NCBI GenBank assembly: GCA_943367595.1
Contig: CALRJS020000010.1
Location: 33,617-97,616 of the forward strand
Source: MW101C3 sp943367595
Lineage (GTDB): Bacteria; Cyanobacteriota; Cyanobacteriia; PCC-6307; Cyanobiaceae
Length of the DNA stretch: 64,000 bases
Direction of reading: 5' to 3'
Shown here: positions 27,397 to 36,742 of the stretch, one piece after another
Layout of the letters: each line of letters starts with the position of its first letter
Position numbering within the stretch: the stretch's first letter is position 1
Notes under the pieces: model-generated
The model's input: the letters and a program-made list of their open reading frames with translations, nothing else
Database searches by the model: none
Told to the model about the DNA's origin: nothing
Translations under genes and position numbers: made by a program

Positions 27397-28812
27397 ATGA
27401 GCAAAGCGCACTTCGGCCTGATCGGCCTGGGCGTGATGGGCGAAAACCTGGTCCTCAACGCGGAGCGCAACGGCTTCTCCAGCGTCGTCTACAACCGCAC
27501 CTGGGCCAAGACGGAAGAGTTCCTCAACGGCCGCGGCGCCGGCCTTCAGATCATCGGCGCCCACTCCCTTGAGGAGTTCGTGGCCAGCCTGGAGCGGCCC
27601 CGCCGCATCCTGATGATGATCAAGGCGGGCCAACCGATCGACGACACCATCGCCGCCATCTCCCCCTACCTGGAAGACGGCGATCTGCTGATCGACGGCG
27701 GCAACTCTCTCTACACCGACACCGAGCGGCGGGTGAAGGAGCTGGAGAGCAAGAGCTTCGGTTACATCGGCATGGGCGTGTCCGGTGGCGCCAAGGGCGC
27801 CCTGGAGGGGCCGAGCATGATGCCCGGCGGCACCAAGGCGGCCTACGACGCCATTGAAAGCCTGGTGACCAAGATGGCCGCCCAGGTGGAGGACGGCCCC
27901 TGTGTCACCTACATCGGCCCTGGTGGCGCCGGCCATTTCGTCAAGACGGTGCACAACGGCATCGAGTACGGGATCGAGCAGATCCTGGTGGAGGCCTACG
28001 ACCTGATGAAGCGCGGCGCCGGCCTCGATGGCATCGCCATGGCCGATGTGTTCGACGGCTGGAACCAGCTGGAGGAGCTCTCCTCCTATCTGGTGGAGAT
28101 CACCGAGGTGTGCCTGCGCACCCGCGATCCCGAGGATGGTGGCGACCTGGTGGAGAAGATCCTCGACGTGGCCGGCCAGAAAGGCACCGGCCTCTGGACC
28201 GTGATCAGCGCGCTGGAAATGGGGGTGCCCGTGCCCACCATCTACGCCTCCCTGAACGGGCGGGTGATGAGCTCGATGAAATCCGAGCGGGTGGCTGCTG
28301 AATCGGTGCTGCCGGGTCCGGCGGCCCACCCCGTGCAACTGGGCGAGCCCACTGAAGGGCTGCCGCCGCTGCGCGATGCGGTGATCCTCGCCTGCATCGC
28401 CAGCTACGCCCAGGGCATGGCCCTGCTGGTGGAAGCCTCCAAGCTGCACGACTACAACCTGCACCTCTCCGCGATCGCCCAGATCTGGAAAGGGGGCTGC
28501 ATCATCCGCGCCCGCCTGCTGCAGCGCATCCAGGACGCCTACGACGCCAACCCGGGTCTGGCGAACCTGATGGTGGACCCCTGGTTCGCCGAACAGATCA
28601 ACCGCCGGCTGCCCGGCCTGCGCCAGGTGGTGGCGGATGCCGCCCAGGCCGGCATTCCCGTGCCCTGCCTGAGCAGCACGCTCGATTACATCGACAGCTA
28701 CCGCACCGCCCGCCTGCCCCAGAACCTGCTGCAGGCCATGCGCGATTGCTTCGGCGCCCACACCTATCAGCGGGTGGACCGCGACGGTGCCTTCCACACC
28801 GAGTGGCTCTGA
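27397..28812 (+). CDS. gnd: 6-phosphogluconate dehydrogenase (decarboxylating)
   Basis: Encodes 471 residues. The NADP-binding Rossmann motif GLIGLGVMGENLVLN is near the start. LIDGGNSLYTDTERR and GMGVSGGAKGALEGPSMMPGG follow, as does the catalytic-site GPGGAGHFVKTVHNGIEYG. It oxidises 6-phosphogluconate to ribulose-5-phosphate in the oxidative pentose phosphate pathway, the main night-time NADPH source. The pgl gene begins 1 bp inside its stop codon, so the two successive pathway enzymes are coupled. Confidence 0.97.
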   Translation: MSKAHFGLIGLGVMGENLVLNAERNGFSSVVYNRTWAKTEEFLNGRGAGLQIIGAHSLEEFVASLERPRRILMMIKAGQPIDDTIAAISPYLEDGDLLIDGGNSLYTDTERRVKELESKSFGYIGMGVSGGAKGALEGPSMMPGGTKAAYDAIESLVTKMAAQVEDGPCVTYIGPGGAGHFVKTVHNGIEYGIEQILVEAYDLMKRGAGLDGIAMADVFDGWNQLEELSSYLVEITEVCLRTRDPEDGGDLVEKILDVAGQKGTGLWTVISALEMGVPVPTIYASLNGRVMSSMKSERVAAESVLPGPAAHPVQLGEPTEGLPPLRDAVILACIASYAQGMALLVEASKLHDYNLHLSAIAQIWKGGCIIRARLLQRIQDAYDANPGLANLMVDPWFAEQINRRLPGLRQVVADAAQAGIPVPCLSSTLDYIDSYRTARLPQNLLQAMRDCFGAHTYQRVDRDGAFHTEWL

Positions 28813-29546
28813 TGGAGCACACCCCATCGCCCACCTATCAGCTGAAGGTGGTGCCCGGGGGTCAGGAGCAGCTGGCCGAGTGCGCCGCCACCACGATCGC
28901 CAACGCCATCGATCTGGCGCTGGTGGAGCGGGAGCGGGCCCAGATCGCCCTCGCTGGCGGCACCACCCCGGAGGCCGCCTACCGCCATCTCGGCGCGGCC
29001 CATCTGCCCTGGAACCGGGTGGACGTGCTGCTGGGGGATGAACGCTGGGTGCCAGCCGACGACCCCTCCAGCAATGCGCTGCTGCTGAGCCGCTCCCTGC
29101 TGGCCGCCGGCCCCGGCCGGGAGGCCTGCTTCCATCCCGTGCCCACCGATCAGGACACGCCGGAAGCCAGCGCCGCCGCCTTCGCGGCCGTGCTGGCTCG
29201 CCTCTGCGCCGGCGATCCGCCGGTGTTGGATGTGGTGCTGCTGGGTCTGGGAGAAGACGGCCACACCGCCTCGCTGTTTCCGGGCACCGCCGCCACCACG
29301 GTGGTGGACCGCCCGGTGACGATCAGCGAAGGCAAGGGCCTGCCCCGCGTGACCCTCACGGCACCGGTGCTGAGTGCTGCGCGCCAGGTGGTGTTTCTGG
29401 TGAGCGGGGCAGGCAAGCGCCAGGCCCTGCAACGGCTGCTCGATCCGAACGAGCCTGCCGTGCGCACCCCGGCCCGGCTGGTGAAGCCGCTCACTCCGGT
29501 GCTGATCCTCGCCGATCCCGCCGCTGCGGCAGGCTTGGAGGTGTGA
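28812..29546 (+). CDS. pgl: 6-phosphogluconolactonase
   Basis: Encodes 244 residues from the ATG overlapping the gnd stop; a longer upstream extension is open but lies within gnd. Family signatures are ALAGGTTPEAAYRHL, VLLGDERWVPADDPSSNA and LLGLGEDGHTASLFPGT. It hydrolyses 6-phosphogluconolactone, the step just before Gnd. It overlaps the CIA30-family gene by 4 bp. Confidence 0.95.
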   Translation: MEHTPSPTYQLKVVPGGQEQLAECAATTIANAIDLALVERERAQIALAGGTTPEAAYRHLGAAHLPWNRVDVLLGDERWVPADDPSSNALLLSRSLLAAGPGREACFHPVPTDQDTPEASAAAFAAVLARLCAGDPPVLDVVLLGLGEDGHTASLFPGTAATTVVDRPVTISEGKGLPRVTLTAPVLSAARQVVFLVSGAGKRQALQRLLDPNEPAVRTPARLVKPLTPVLILADPAAAAGLEV

Positions 29547-30124
29547 TGGAGCCGGCTGGCATGGTGGCACCGCTGGTGGTGGTGAGCGGCGACGGGTTCA
29601 GCGGCTGGTTGGCCCTGAACGACACGATCATGGGAGGACGCAGCAGCGGCGTCTGCCGCATCGGCCCGGAGGGGCTGGTGCTGGAGGCCGATGTGGTGGA
29701 GCAGGGCGGTGGCTTCGTGAGTTGCCGCTCGCCGCTGTTCTCCCCGCCCCTGAACCTGGGCGACTATCGCGCCCTGCAGCTGGAGCTGCGCGGCGACGGC
29801 CGCCGCTACAAGCTGGCCGTGGCCTGCGCCGATGGCGTCGCCGGGCTCACCGAGCTGATCCCCGGCGGGCTGCGCTGGGTGGCGGAGTTCGACACCAGCG
29901 TCAGCGCGCCTGACCAGCCGCCCCAACGGGTGGAGATTCCCTTCGCTCAGCTGCGGCCCTCGGTGCGGGCCCGCCCGCTGAATCTGCCGCTGCGTTTCGA
30001 TCCCAGCCGGGTCACGCGGCTGCAGGTACTGCATTCCAAGTTCGGCGACGACGGCCAGCTGAACGCAGGCTTCCGGGCCGGCCCGCTGCAGTTGGCTCTG
30101 GTGGCGGTGCGAGCGGTGCCGTGA
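29543..30124 (+). CDS. CIA30-family (NADH:ubiquinone oxidoreductase assembly factor-like) protein
   Basis: Encodes 193 residues from a GTG (an ATG follows immediately at 29546). The CIA30 beta-sandwich hallmark is WLALNDTIMGGRSSGVCRI near the start, with FDPSRVTRLQVLHSKFGDDGQLNAGFRAGP at the C-terminus. In eukaryotes CIA30/NDUFAF1 assists complex I assembly; in cyanobacteria such proteins may help the photosynthetic NDH-1 complex, but that is inference. It overlaps genes on both sides by 4 bp and is part of the gnd-pgl operon. Confidence 0.85.
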   Translation: MMEPAGMVAPLVVVSGDGFSGWLALNDTIMGGRSSGVCRIGPEGLVLEADVVEQGGGFVSCRSPLFSPPLNLGDYRALQLELRGDGRRYKLAVACADGVAGLTELIPGGLRWVAEFDTSVSAPDQPPQRVEIPFAQLRPSVRARPLNLPLRFDPSRVTRLQVLHSKFGDDGQLNAGFRAGPLQLALVAVRAVP

Positions 30125-30597
30125 GCGCCGCCGATGAGCTCAGCCGGCGGATCGCCGCCGCGGCCGATCTCTGCCTCAAACCGCACCGCCATGCGGTGGT
30201 TGGGGCCATTGCAAGCGGGGCCTCCGGCGGCGAAGGCTCCGCCAGTGAAAGCTCCGGCGGGCCTGGCGACTGCTGCCTGCGCCTTCAGCCGCGGGGAATC
30301 GACGGGGAGCGGCTGCCGGAGCAGGACATCGAGCTGGAGCTCTACCGCAGCGGCAACGACCTCCACATGATGCTGAGCTGGCCGGAGCAACCGGAGCAAC
30401 CGATGCTCTGGCACGGCCAGCACCCCGTCTGGATGAACGGGGAGACGGGGCTGCGCACCGAGCGGCCACCGGCCGGCGCCCCCCTGGAAGCCCTGGCCCG
30501 GCGACTGCGCGCCTTGCTCAGCCTCCCCTTCGATCCACAAGATGAGGACCCTGCAGAGGCTGCAGGCCCTGCGGGCGAGCCCCCCTGGCAGGCCTAA
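30121..30597 (+). CDS. conserved hypothetical protein
   Basis: Encodes 158 residues. The N-terminal helix (MSAADELSRRIAAAADLCLK) is followed by a Gly/Ser-rich linker and a beta-rich segment with QDIELELYRSGNDLHMMLSWPEQPEQPMLWHG. No known catalytic motif is visible. It overlaps the CIA30 gene by 4 bp, and its 3' end overlaps ilvD tail to tail by 4 bp. The tryptophan and histidine pattern resembles an uncharacterised cyanobacterial family, but this could not be tested. Likely cytoplasmic. Confidence 0.6.
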   Translation: MSAADELSRRIAAAADLCLKPHRHAVVGAIASGASGGEGSASESSGGPGDCCLRLQPRGIDGERLPEQDIELELYRSGNDLHMMLSWPEQPEQPMLWHGQHPVWMNGETGLRTERPPAGAPLEALARRLRALLSLPFDPQDEDPAEAAGPAGEPPWQA

Positions 30598-32264
30598 ACC
30601 GGATCGGTGACGGCGCCCAGGCTGCTGCTGCTCACCAGGCGGGCGTACTTGCCCAGCACGCCGGTGCGGTAGCGGGGGGCGGGGGCCACCCAGGCAGCGC
30701 GGCGGCGCTCCAGCTCGGCCGAATCCACGTTCAGCTGGATCAGCAGCTGGTGGGCGTCCACGGTGATGCTGTCGCCTTCTTCCACCAGCGCGATGGTGCC
30801 GCCCACGGCCGCCTCCGGTGCCACGTGCCCCACGACCATGCCGTAGGAGCCACCACTGAAGCGGCCATCGGTGATCAACGCCACCGATTCACCCAACCCC
30901 TGGCCCACGATCGCGGCGGTGGGGGAGAGCATCTCGCGCATGCCGGGGCCACCAACGGGGCCCTCATAACGCACCACCACCACATCGCCGGCCCCCACCG
31001 CTCCGGCCAGAATCGCCTCCAGGGCACTTTCCTCGCTCTCGAACACGCGGGCCGGACCGGTGATCACGGGGGTCTTCACGCCGCTGATCTTGGCCACCGC
31101 CCCCTCTTCCGCCAGGTTGCCCTTGAGGATGGCCAGGTGCCCCTTGGCATAGAGCGGATTGGAGAGGGGCCGGATCACGTCCTGCCCGGCAGGCGGCTCA
31201 CTGGGCACATCAGCCAGCACCTCACGCAGGGTGCGCCCCTCGATCGTGCCGCAGTCGCCATGCAGCAGGCCCGCTTCGAGCAGCAGCTTCATCACCTGCG
31301 GGATGCCGCCGGCCCGGTGCAGATCCACCGTCACGTAGCGGCCGCTGGGCTTGAGGTCGCAGATCACCGGCACCCGCTGGCGGATGGTTTCGAAGTCGTC
31401 GATGGTGAGCGGCACCTCGGCGGTGCGGGCGATTGCCAGCAGGTGCAGCACCGAGTTGGTGGAGCCGCCGACGGCCATGATCACGCTGATCGCGTTTTCG
31501 ATCGCTTCGCGGGTGATCAGGTCGCGGGGGCGGATGTTCGCCTCGATGGCACGCACCAGCACCTCCGCCGAACGGGCGGCGCTCTCCGCCTTCTCCGGAT
31601 CTTCCGCCGCCATGGTGGAACTGCCCGGCAGGCTCAGCCCCATCGCTTCGAAGGCCGAGCTCATCGTGTTGGCGGTGAACATGCCGCCGCAGCTGCCGGC
31701 ACCGGGGCAGGCGTTCTTCTCGATCGCCAGCAGCTCCGCCTCATCGATGCGGCCCCCCGAAAACTGACCCACCGCCTCAAAGGCGCTCACCACGGTGAGG
31801 TCACAGGGACCAAGCCGGCCGGGCTTGATCGTGCCGCCATAAACGAAGATCGCCGGGATGTTCATGCGGGCCATGGCAAGCATGGCGCCGGGCATGTTCT
31901 TGTCGCAGCCGCCGATCGCCAGCAGGCCGTCCATGCTCTGGGCGTTGCAGGCGGTTTCGATCGAGTCGGCGATCACCTCCCGCGACACGAGCGAATACTT
32001 CATCCCCTCGGTGCCCATCGAGATGCCGTCGCTGACGGTGATGGTGCCGAACATCTGAGGCATGGCGCCGGCACTGTGGGCGGCCTGCTCGGCGCGCCGG
32101 GCCAGGTCGTTCAGGCCGATGTTGCAGGGCGTGATCGTGCTGTAGCCGTTGGCGATGCCGATGATCGGCTTGTCGAAGTCGCCGTCGCCGAAGCCCACCG
32201 CCCGCAACATGGCGCGGTTGGGGGAACGCTGGACACCTGCGGTGATGGCGGCGGAGCGGAGCAT
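30594..32264 (-). CDS. ilvD: dihydroxy-acid dehydratase
   Basis: Encodes 556 residues from the ATG at 32264 (MLRSAAITAGVQRSPNRAML); the frame is open further upstream without homology. Iron-sulfur ligands are in GGCDKNMPGAMLAMAR and NACPGAGSCGGMFTANTM. The C-terminal signature is LITDGRFSGGSYGMVVGHVAPEA. It converts dihydroxy-isovalerate and its homologue into the keto acids for valine, isoleucine and leucine synthesis. It is transcribed alone. Confidence 0.97.
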   Translation of the reverse strand: MLRSAAITAGVQRSPNRAMLRAVGFGDGDFDKPIIGIANGYSTITPCNIGLNDLARRAEQAAHSAGAMPQMFGTITVSDGISMGTEGMKYSLVSREVIADSIETACNAQSMDGLLAIGGCDKNMPGAMLAMARMNIPAIFVYGGTIKPGRLGPCDLTVVSAFEAVGQFSGGRIDEAELLAIEKNACPGAGSCGGMFTANTMSSAFEAMGLSLPGSSTMAAEDPEKAESAARSAEVLVRAIEANIRPRDLITREAIENAISVIMAVGGSTNSVLHLLAIARTAEVPLTIDDFETIRQRVPVICDLKPSGRYVTVDLHRAGGIPQVMKLLLEAGLLHGDCGTIEGRTLREVLADVPSEPPAGQDVIRPLSNPLYAKGHLAILKGNLAEEGAVAKISGVKTPVITGPARVFESEESALEAILAGAVGAGDVVVVRYEGPVGGPGMREMLSPTAAIVGQGLGESVALITDGRFSGGSYGMVVGHVAPEAAVGGTIALVEEGDSITVDAHQLLIQLNVDSAELERRRAAWVAPAPRYRTGVLGKYARLVSSSSLGAVTDPV

Positions 32265-32582
32265 GGAAGGCAGGGGAACACCGGAGATCAACCTACCGAT
32301 CCGCAGGAAAAGCCCCCGCGGCAGGAGAGTCTGCAGAACACAGCGTGCGGCGGGAAGGGTTCCATGCCGGAGGAGCCGTGAGGCGGGGCTCACAACCTGC
32401 TCGACACGCAGGTCGCTGAGCTCCTAGGCCGTTGAGCGCTAACGCAGCGCGGAGGTCACAAGCCGTTGAGCTTTCAGGCAGCCGAGCTCTCAGGCCGTTG
32501 AGGGTTCAGGCGGCGGAGGTCACAGGCGACGGGGCTCGCGAGGCGCTTGTAGGCGCTGTCACGCTGGCATGCGGCAATCGGG
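32265..32582. repeat. intergenic region with interspersed short repeats
   Basis: About 320 bp without a gene, between ilvD and a small membrane protein gene. From about 32425 to 32530 it holds three copies of GCCGTTGAG, two copies of GCGGAGGTCACA, and several TCAGGC/CTCAGGC blocks, giving an irregular repeat pattern about 50-60 bp in period. It resembles in style, though not in sequence, the CTCAG cluster near 22.3 kb. Function unknown. Confidence 0.5.
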
Positions 32583-32885
32583 TCAGTTGTCGGGGGTGAG
32601 GCACTCCAGCTGGCGGCGCACATCCTCGATGGCCTGGTTGAGCTCCTGAACCTTGTGCTGCAGCTCCTTTTCGAGCAGCGGGCGACGGACATAGCCCTCC
32701 CCCTCGATGGGGCCATCCTGAAAGCGGGACAGGGTGAGGCGACGGCGCTGGCGCTCGGCCAGCCGGCGGCGTTCAGCGGCATCGAGCAGCCACCAGGCCA
32801 GCCCGGCCGCGCCCATCACGGCCCCGGCGATGGCGCTGGCCAGGATGGTGCTGCCGCCGCGCGATGACCCGTTCTGTCCTGCCAT
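32583..32885 (-). CDS. small membrane-anchored coiled-coil protein
   Basis: Encodes 100 residues from the ATG at 32885 (an in-frame start at 32903 adds six). One transmembrane segment (STILASAIAGAVMGAAGLAWWLL) is followed by a basic stretch (AAERRRLAERQRRRL) and a C-terminal helix with heptad character (EKELQHKVQELNQAIEDVRRQLECL). The basic stretch after the membrane helix suggests that the coiled coil faces the cytoplasm. Function unknown. It lies downstream of the oxidase/GMC operon on the same strand. Confidence 0.6.
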   Translation of the reverse strand: MAGQNGSSRGGSTILASAIAGAVMGAAGLAWWLLDAAERRRLAERQRRRLTLSRFQDGPIEGEGYVRRPLLEKELQHKVQELNQAIEDVRRQLECLTPDN

Positions 32886-32922
32886 CAGCTGGCTCCGATC
32901 CACAAAAGCCCTGAGGCCCAGC

Positions 32923-34437
32923 CTAGGAGGCGTGCATCAAGGCGTCCGCCACGCGTAAAGCATTGGCGATCACCGTGAGGCCGGGCGACACCGATGGACA
33001 GCTGGGGAAGACGCTGGCATCGGCGATCCAGAGGTTGGCCACTTCATGGCTGCGCCCCGCCAGATCCACCACGGAGCTGGCCGGATCACTGCCCATGCGA
33101 CAGGTGCCGCAGGCGTAGCCCATCACCGCCAGCGGTGCTGCGCCGCGGGGATGCACCGGCGAGGGACGCACCACCTGGGTGAGGGGGTCCTGTTCGGTGC
33201 GCCGCAGGGTGTCGATCCAGCGGTAGACGAGCCGGTCGTGGGCTTCGAAATTGTTGGGCAGGTAGTGGATGCGGATGCGGTCACGCCGCAGGGTGATCGC
33301 ATTGTCCGGATCGGGCAGCACCGCACTCATCGCCCACCAGCACACCGAGCGGGCCGCCAGCTGCCGCAACGCCGCATTGGGGAGCAGCCGGGTCACCAGC
33401 GAAAGCACCGGCGGGGATTCGGCGAACAGGGCGTCCTGCAGCACGCCGCCGCCGCTCTCGATGTGGCCGAGCGGGAAGCTCACGTTCTTGTCGCCCCAGT
33501 AGTAGTCGTTGACGCCGAGGCTGCGGGGGTAAGCGCCGGAGTTGGCCCGGGCCGCCAGCTGCAGGATCGCCGTGAGCTGGGGCCGCATCAGGTTGCGGCC
33601 CACCTGGCCGGAGCCGTTGGCCAGGCCGGCGGGATGGGGATCCGAAACGGAGCGCAGCAGGATCACCGCCGTGTTCACGGCTCCGGCGGCCAGCACCACC
33701 TGATCGCCACGAAACAGCCAGTTCTGGCCGTCGATCTCCGCCTCCACCCCGCGCACCTCCGTGCCGTCGGGGTTCACGTGCAGGCGATTCACCCTGGCGT
33801 TGGTGCGCAGGCAGGTGCCGGCACCCGCAAGCGCCGGGGTGACACCGAACAGCTCCGCATCGCCGCTGGGATCGGCCGAATCCTCCGACCAGCTGAGCGG
33901 CAGGTCGTAGGGATGGCACGACTGGCGACGGAGGCCTTCTCGCAGCTCTTCCAGCAAGGGATCAAGCGGCCGCGGCGCCCGGGTGTAGGCGGCGAAACGG
34001 CTGGGTTCGGTGGGGTCCACGCCCTGACGGCCATGCACGCGGTAGAGGGCTTCCGCCCGGTCGTACCAGGGGGCAAAGTGGTGGTAATCGAGGCCCCAGG
34101 AGGGCGCGGTGGCCTCCTGGTAGCGCAGCGGGCCGAACTCCTGCTCCCGCATCCGCTCGAGCACCGCCCCCCAGATCTTGGTGTTGCCGCCCAGGGCATA
34201 CACCGCCTGGGGGGAGAAGGGATCGCCATCGGTGCCGAACCACTGCTCGCCGGGGTGGTAGCGGTCCTTGCGGAACAGGTCCACATCCGCCACGTTCTGG
34301 TCTTCGCGGGGCAGCGTGCCGCCCCGCTCCAGCAGCAGCACCGAGCGGCCCTTCGCCGCCAGATCGCTGGCCAGGGTGGCGCCACCGGCGCCGCTGCCGA
34401 CGACGATCACGTCGTAGTGGGTGTCATCGATGATCAT
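32923..34437 (-). CDS. GMC-family FAD-dependent oxidoreductase
   Basis: Encodes 504 residues from the ATG at 34437. The FAD Rossmann motif is DVIVVGSGAGGATLASDLA. GGNTKIWGAVLERM follows, and the GMC C-terminal domain contains YACGTCRMGSDPASSVVD and SVSPGLTVIANALRVADAL. It resembles the choline dehydrogenase/gluconate-2-dehydrogenase branch of GMC proteins. The substrate is unknown. Its start overlaps the ctaE stop by 4 bp, so it is translationally coupled to a terminal oxidase, which suggests a role in feeding electrons to or protecting that chain. Confidence 0.88.
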   Translation of the reverse strand: MIIDDTHYDVIVVGSGAGGATLASDLAAKGRSVLLLERGGTLPREDQNVADVDLFRKDRYHPGEQWFGTDGDPFSPQAVYALGGNTKIWGAVLERMREQEFGPLRYQEATAPSWGLDYHHFAPWYDRAEALYRVHGRQGVDPTEPSRFAAYTRAPRPLDPLLEELREGLRRQSCHPYDLPLSWSEDSADPSGDAELFGVTPALAGAGTCLRTNARVNRLHVNPDGTEVRGVEAEIDGQNWLFRGDQVVLAAGAVNTAVILLRSVSDPHPAGLANGSGQVGRNLMRPQLTAILQLAARANSGAYPRSLGVNDYYWGDKNVSFPLGHIESGGGVLQDALFAESPPVLSLVTRLLPNAALRQLAARSVCWWAMSAVLPDPDNAITLRRDRIRIHYLPNNFEAHDRLVYRWIDTLRRTEQDPLTQVVRPSPVHPRGAAPLAVMGYACGTCRMGSDPASSVVDLAGRSHEVANLWIADASVFPSCPSVSPGLTVIANALRVADALMHAS

Positions 34438-35045
34438 GCTTGCCAGGCGTAGAGAAGCAGAAAGAGCAGCACCCAGATCACATCCACGAAGTGCCAGAAC
34501 AAGGAAACAGCGATGACACCCTGTTCGCCGTTGTCGTAGTTGCCTGGGTAGAACGAGCGCCCCAGCATCAGGCCCATCAGCAGGATGCCGGTGGCCACAT
34601 GCAGGCCGTGGAAGCCGGTGAGCAGATAGAACAGACCGCCGAAGGTGCCGCTGGTGAAGCCGAACGAAAGGCCGCTCCATTCACTCGCCTGGCCATAAAG
34701 AAAAACGGCTCCCATCGCCATCGTGAGCAGCAGGAAGGCGCGGAACGCCCACAGGCGTTTCTGGCCGAGGAAGTGCTCCGCCACGGCGATCGTGCCGCTG
34801 CTCGACACCAGCACCACTGTGAACTGCAGCGGGGTGCGCCACTCCAACCCCTCCACACCCGGCGGCAACCAGCTGGTGGCGGTGGATTTCAGCAGCGCGT
34901 AGGCGGCGAAGAACGCCAGAAAGATGACGCTCTCGGAGCACAGAAAAATGATGAAGCCGGTGAGTGTGTAGCTGGGGTGGCTGGCGTGGCCTTCGCCGTG
35001 GGCCGGGCCGGGGCCGGTGGACGCCGCCGTGGGGAGCGTGGTCAT
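34434..35045 (-). CDS. ctaE: cytochrome c oxidase-type subunit III (ARTO cluster)
   Basis: Encodes 203 residues with five predicted membrane helices, the short bacterial subunit III form. Signature segments are IFLCSESVIFLAFFAAYALL with the conserved Glu, LLTGFHGLHVATGILLMGLML with two His residues, and the C-terminal SLFWHFVDVIWVLLFLLLYAW. It stabilises subunit I. It lies 3 bp after ctaD and is followed by a coupled GMC oxidoreductase gene. Confidence 0.93.
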   Translation of the reverse strand: MTTLPTAASTGPGPAHGEGHASHPSYTLTGFIIFLCSESVIFLAFFAAYALLKSTATSWLPPGVEGLEWRTPLQFTVVLVSSSGTIAVAEHFLGQKRLWAFRAFLLLTMAMGAVFLYGQASEWSGLSFGFTSGTFGGLFYLLTGFHGLHVATGILLMGLMLGRSFYPGNYDNGEQGVIAVSLFWHFVDVIWVLLFLLLYAWQA

Positions 35046-35048
35046 GGT

Positions 35049-36737
35049 TCAGGCCTCCTGCAGAGCGCGTTCATAGGCCTCCTGGTGCTCCACCAGGGGT
35101 TTGCCCGTGCCGTAGCCGTAGGGGCCGCTGATCACGGTGGGAACGTTGTCTTCGAAGTTCTCGGCCGGCGGAGGAGAGGGGAGCAGCCACTCCAGGCCGA
35201 TGGCTTTCCAGGGATTGGCCGGCGCCTTGGGTCCCCACACCCAGGAGCTCACCAGGTTGAGCAGAAAGGGAATGATCGACACCCCCAGCAGAAAGCCGCC
35301 GAGGCTGGCGATCACGTTCCAGAAGGCGAATTCCGGGTCGTACGACGACACGCGCCGGGGCATGCCCATCAACCCGAGCGGATGCATCGGGAAGAAGTTG
35401 AGATTGGTGCCCACGAAGGTGAGCAGAAAATGGAGCTTACCCAGCCCCTCGAAATACATGTGGCCGGTGAATTTAGGGAACCAGTGATAGATCGCCGCAT
35501 ACACCCCCATGGTGGCAGCGCCGTAGATCACGTAGTGAAAGTGACCCACCACGAAGTAGGTGTTGTTGACGTGGATGTCCACCGGCACCGTGGCCAGCAT
35601 GATGCCGGTCACACCGGCGAACACGAAGTTGAACAGGCCACCGAGGGAAAACAGCATCGGTGTGTTCAGCTGGATCTTGCCGCCCCACAGGGTGCCGAGC
35701 CAGGCGAACACCTTGATGCCGGTGGGTACCGCGATCAGCATCGTGGACACCATGAACAGATCCCGCATCCACTGGGGCACCCCGCTGGGGAACATGTGGT
35801 GCACCCACACCACCAGGCTGAGGCCCACGATCACCAGCGAAGCCATCGCCACGAACACGTAGCCGAACAGGGGCTTACGGGCGTGCACGGGAAACAGTTC
35901 GGAGAAGATGCCGAACACCGGCAGGATGATCACATACACCGCCGGGTGGGAATAGAACCAGAAGAAGTGCTGATAGAGCACAGGGTCGCCGCCCCCTTCC
36001 GGGCGATAGAAGGACGTGCCCACCACCAGATCAAAAAGCAGCATCACGGCGCCGCCGGTGAGAGCGGGCAGGCCGATCAGCTGAATCGTCTGGGCGGAGA
36101 GGGCTGTCCAGCAGAAGATCGGCATCCGGAAGAACGTCATGCCGGGCGCGCGCATGCGCAGGATCGTGGTCACGAAGTTCACCGCTCCCATGATCGACGA
36201 CACGCCGGAAAGGGCCACCGCCGTGATCCACAGCGCTTCGCCATTGATCAGATGGCCCAGCGGGTTCTGCAGGCTCACCGGTGGATACGACCACCAGCCG
36301 GAGGCCGCCGGACCGCCGGGCACTAGGAAGCTGGCCATCAGGATCACGCCGAACACAGGCACCAGCCAGAAGGCGGCGGCATTGAGGCGCGGGAATGCCA
36401 TGTCAGGGGCGCCGATCATGCAGGGGATCAACAGGTTGTTGAGGCCGTTGAGCACCGGAAACATGAACAGGAACAGCATGATCGTGCCGTGCATCGTGTA
36501 GAGCGCGTTGTACACGGTGCGATCCACCAGATCCGCCTCAGGCGTGATCAGCTCCCCACGCATGATCATCGCCAGCAGCCCACCCACCAACAGGAAGAAC
36601 AGGGAGGTGACGATGTATTGGATGCCAATCACCTTGGCATCAGTGTTGAAGCTGAAAAAGCGCTTCCAGTTGTTCGGTGCCCCCGGCACCGGGTGGGCGG
36701 CCTTGAGGATGCCGGGATCAAGGGAGGTGAGGGTCAT
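35049..36737 (-). CDS. ctaD: heme-copper oxidase subunit I, A2-type (ARTO cluster)
   Basis: Encodes 562 residues from the ATG at 36737. Heme and CuB ligands are visible: MHGTIMLFLF (low-spin heme His), YSHPAVYVIILPVFG at about 262-276 (CuB His and cross-linked Tyr), WVHHMFPSG (CuB His pair) and GHFHYVIYG (heme His pair). The YSHP form replaces the Glu-containing GHPEVY of A1 oxidases, placing it in the A2 class. It reduces oxygen to water while conserving energy. Encoded between subunits II and III in the usual ctaCDE order. Confidence 0.95.
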   Translation of the reverse strand: MTLTSLDPGILKAAHPVPGAPNNWKRFFSFNTDAKVIGIQYIVTSLFFLLVGGLLAMIMRGELITPEADLVDRTVYNALYTMHGTIMLFLFMFPVLNGLNNLLIPCMIGAPDMAFPRLNAAAFWLVPVFGVILMASFLVPGGPAASGWWSYPPVSLQNPLGHLINGEALWITAVALSGVSSIMGAVNFVTTILRMRAPGMTFFRMPIFCWTALSAQTIQLIGLPALTGGAVMLLFDLVVGTSFYRPEGGGDPVLYQHFFWFYSHPAVYVIILPVFGIFSELFPVHARKPLFGYVFVAMASLVIVGLSLVVWVHHMFPSGVPQWMRDLFMVSTMLIAVPTGIKVFAWLGTLWGGKIQLNTPMLFSLGGLFNFVFAGVTGIMLATVPVDIHVNNTYFVVGHFHYVIYGAATMGVYAAIYHWFPKFTGHMYFEGLGKLHFLLTFVGTNLNFFPMHPLGLMGMPRRVSSYDPEFAFWNVIASLGGFLLGVSIIPFLLNLVSSWVWGPKAPANPWKAIGLEWLLPSPPPAENFEDNVPTVISGPYGYGTGKPLVEHQEAYERALQEA

Positions 36738-36742
36738 GGGGG

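Noticed and set aside
34440..36326. Long plus-strand frame opposite ctaE and ctaD
   Set aside because: Antisense shadow in high-GC DNA; composition is His/Gly/Glu-rich with no domain, while the minus strand encodes clear oxidase subunits.
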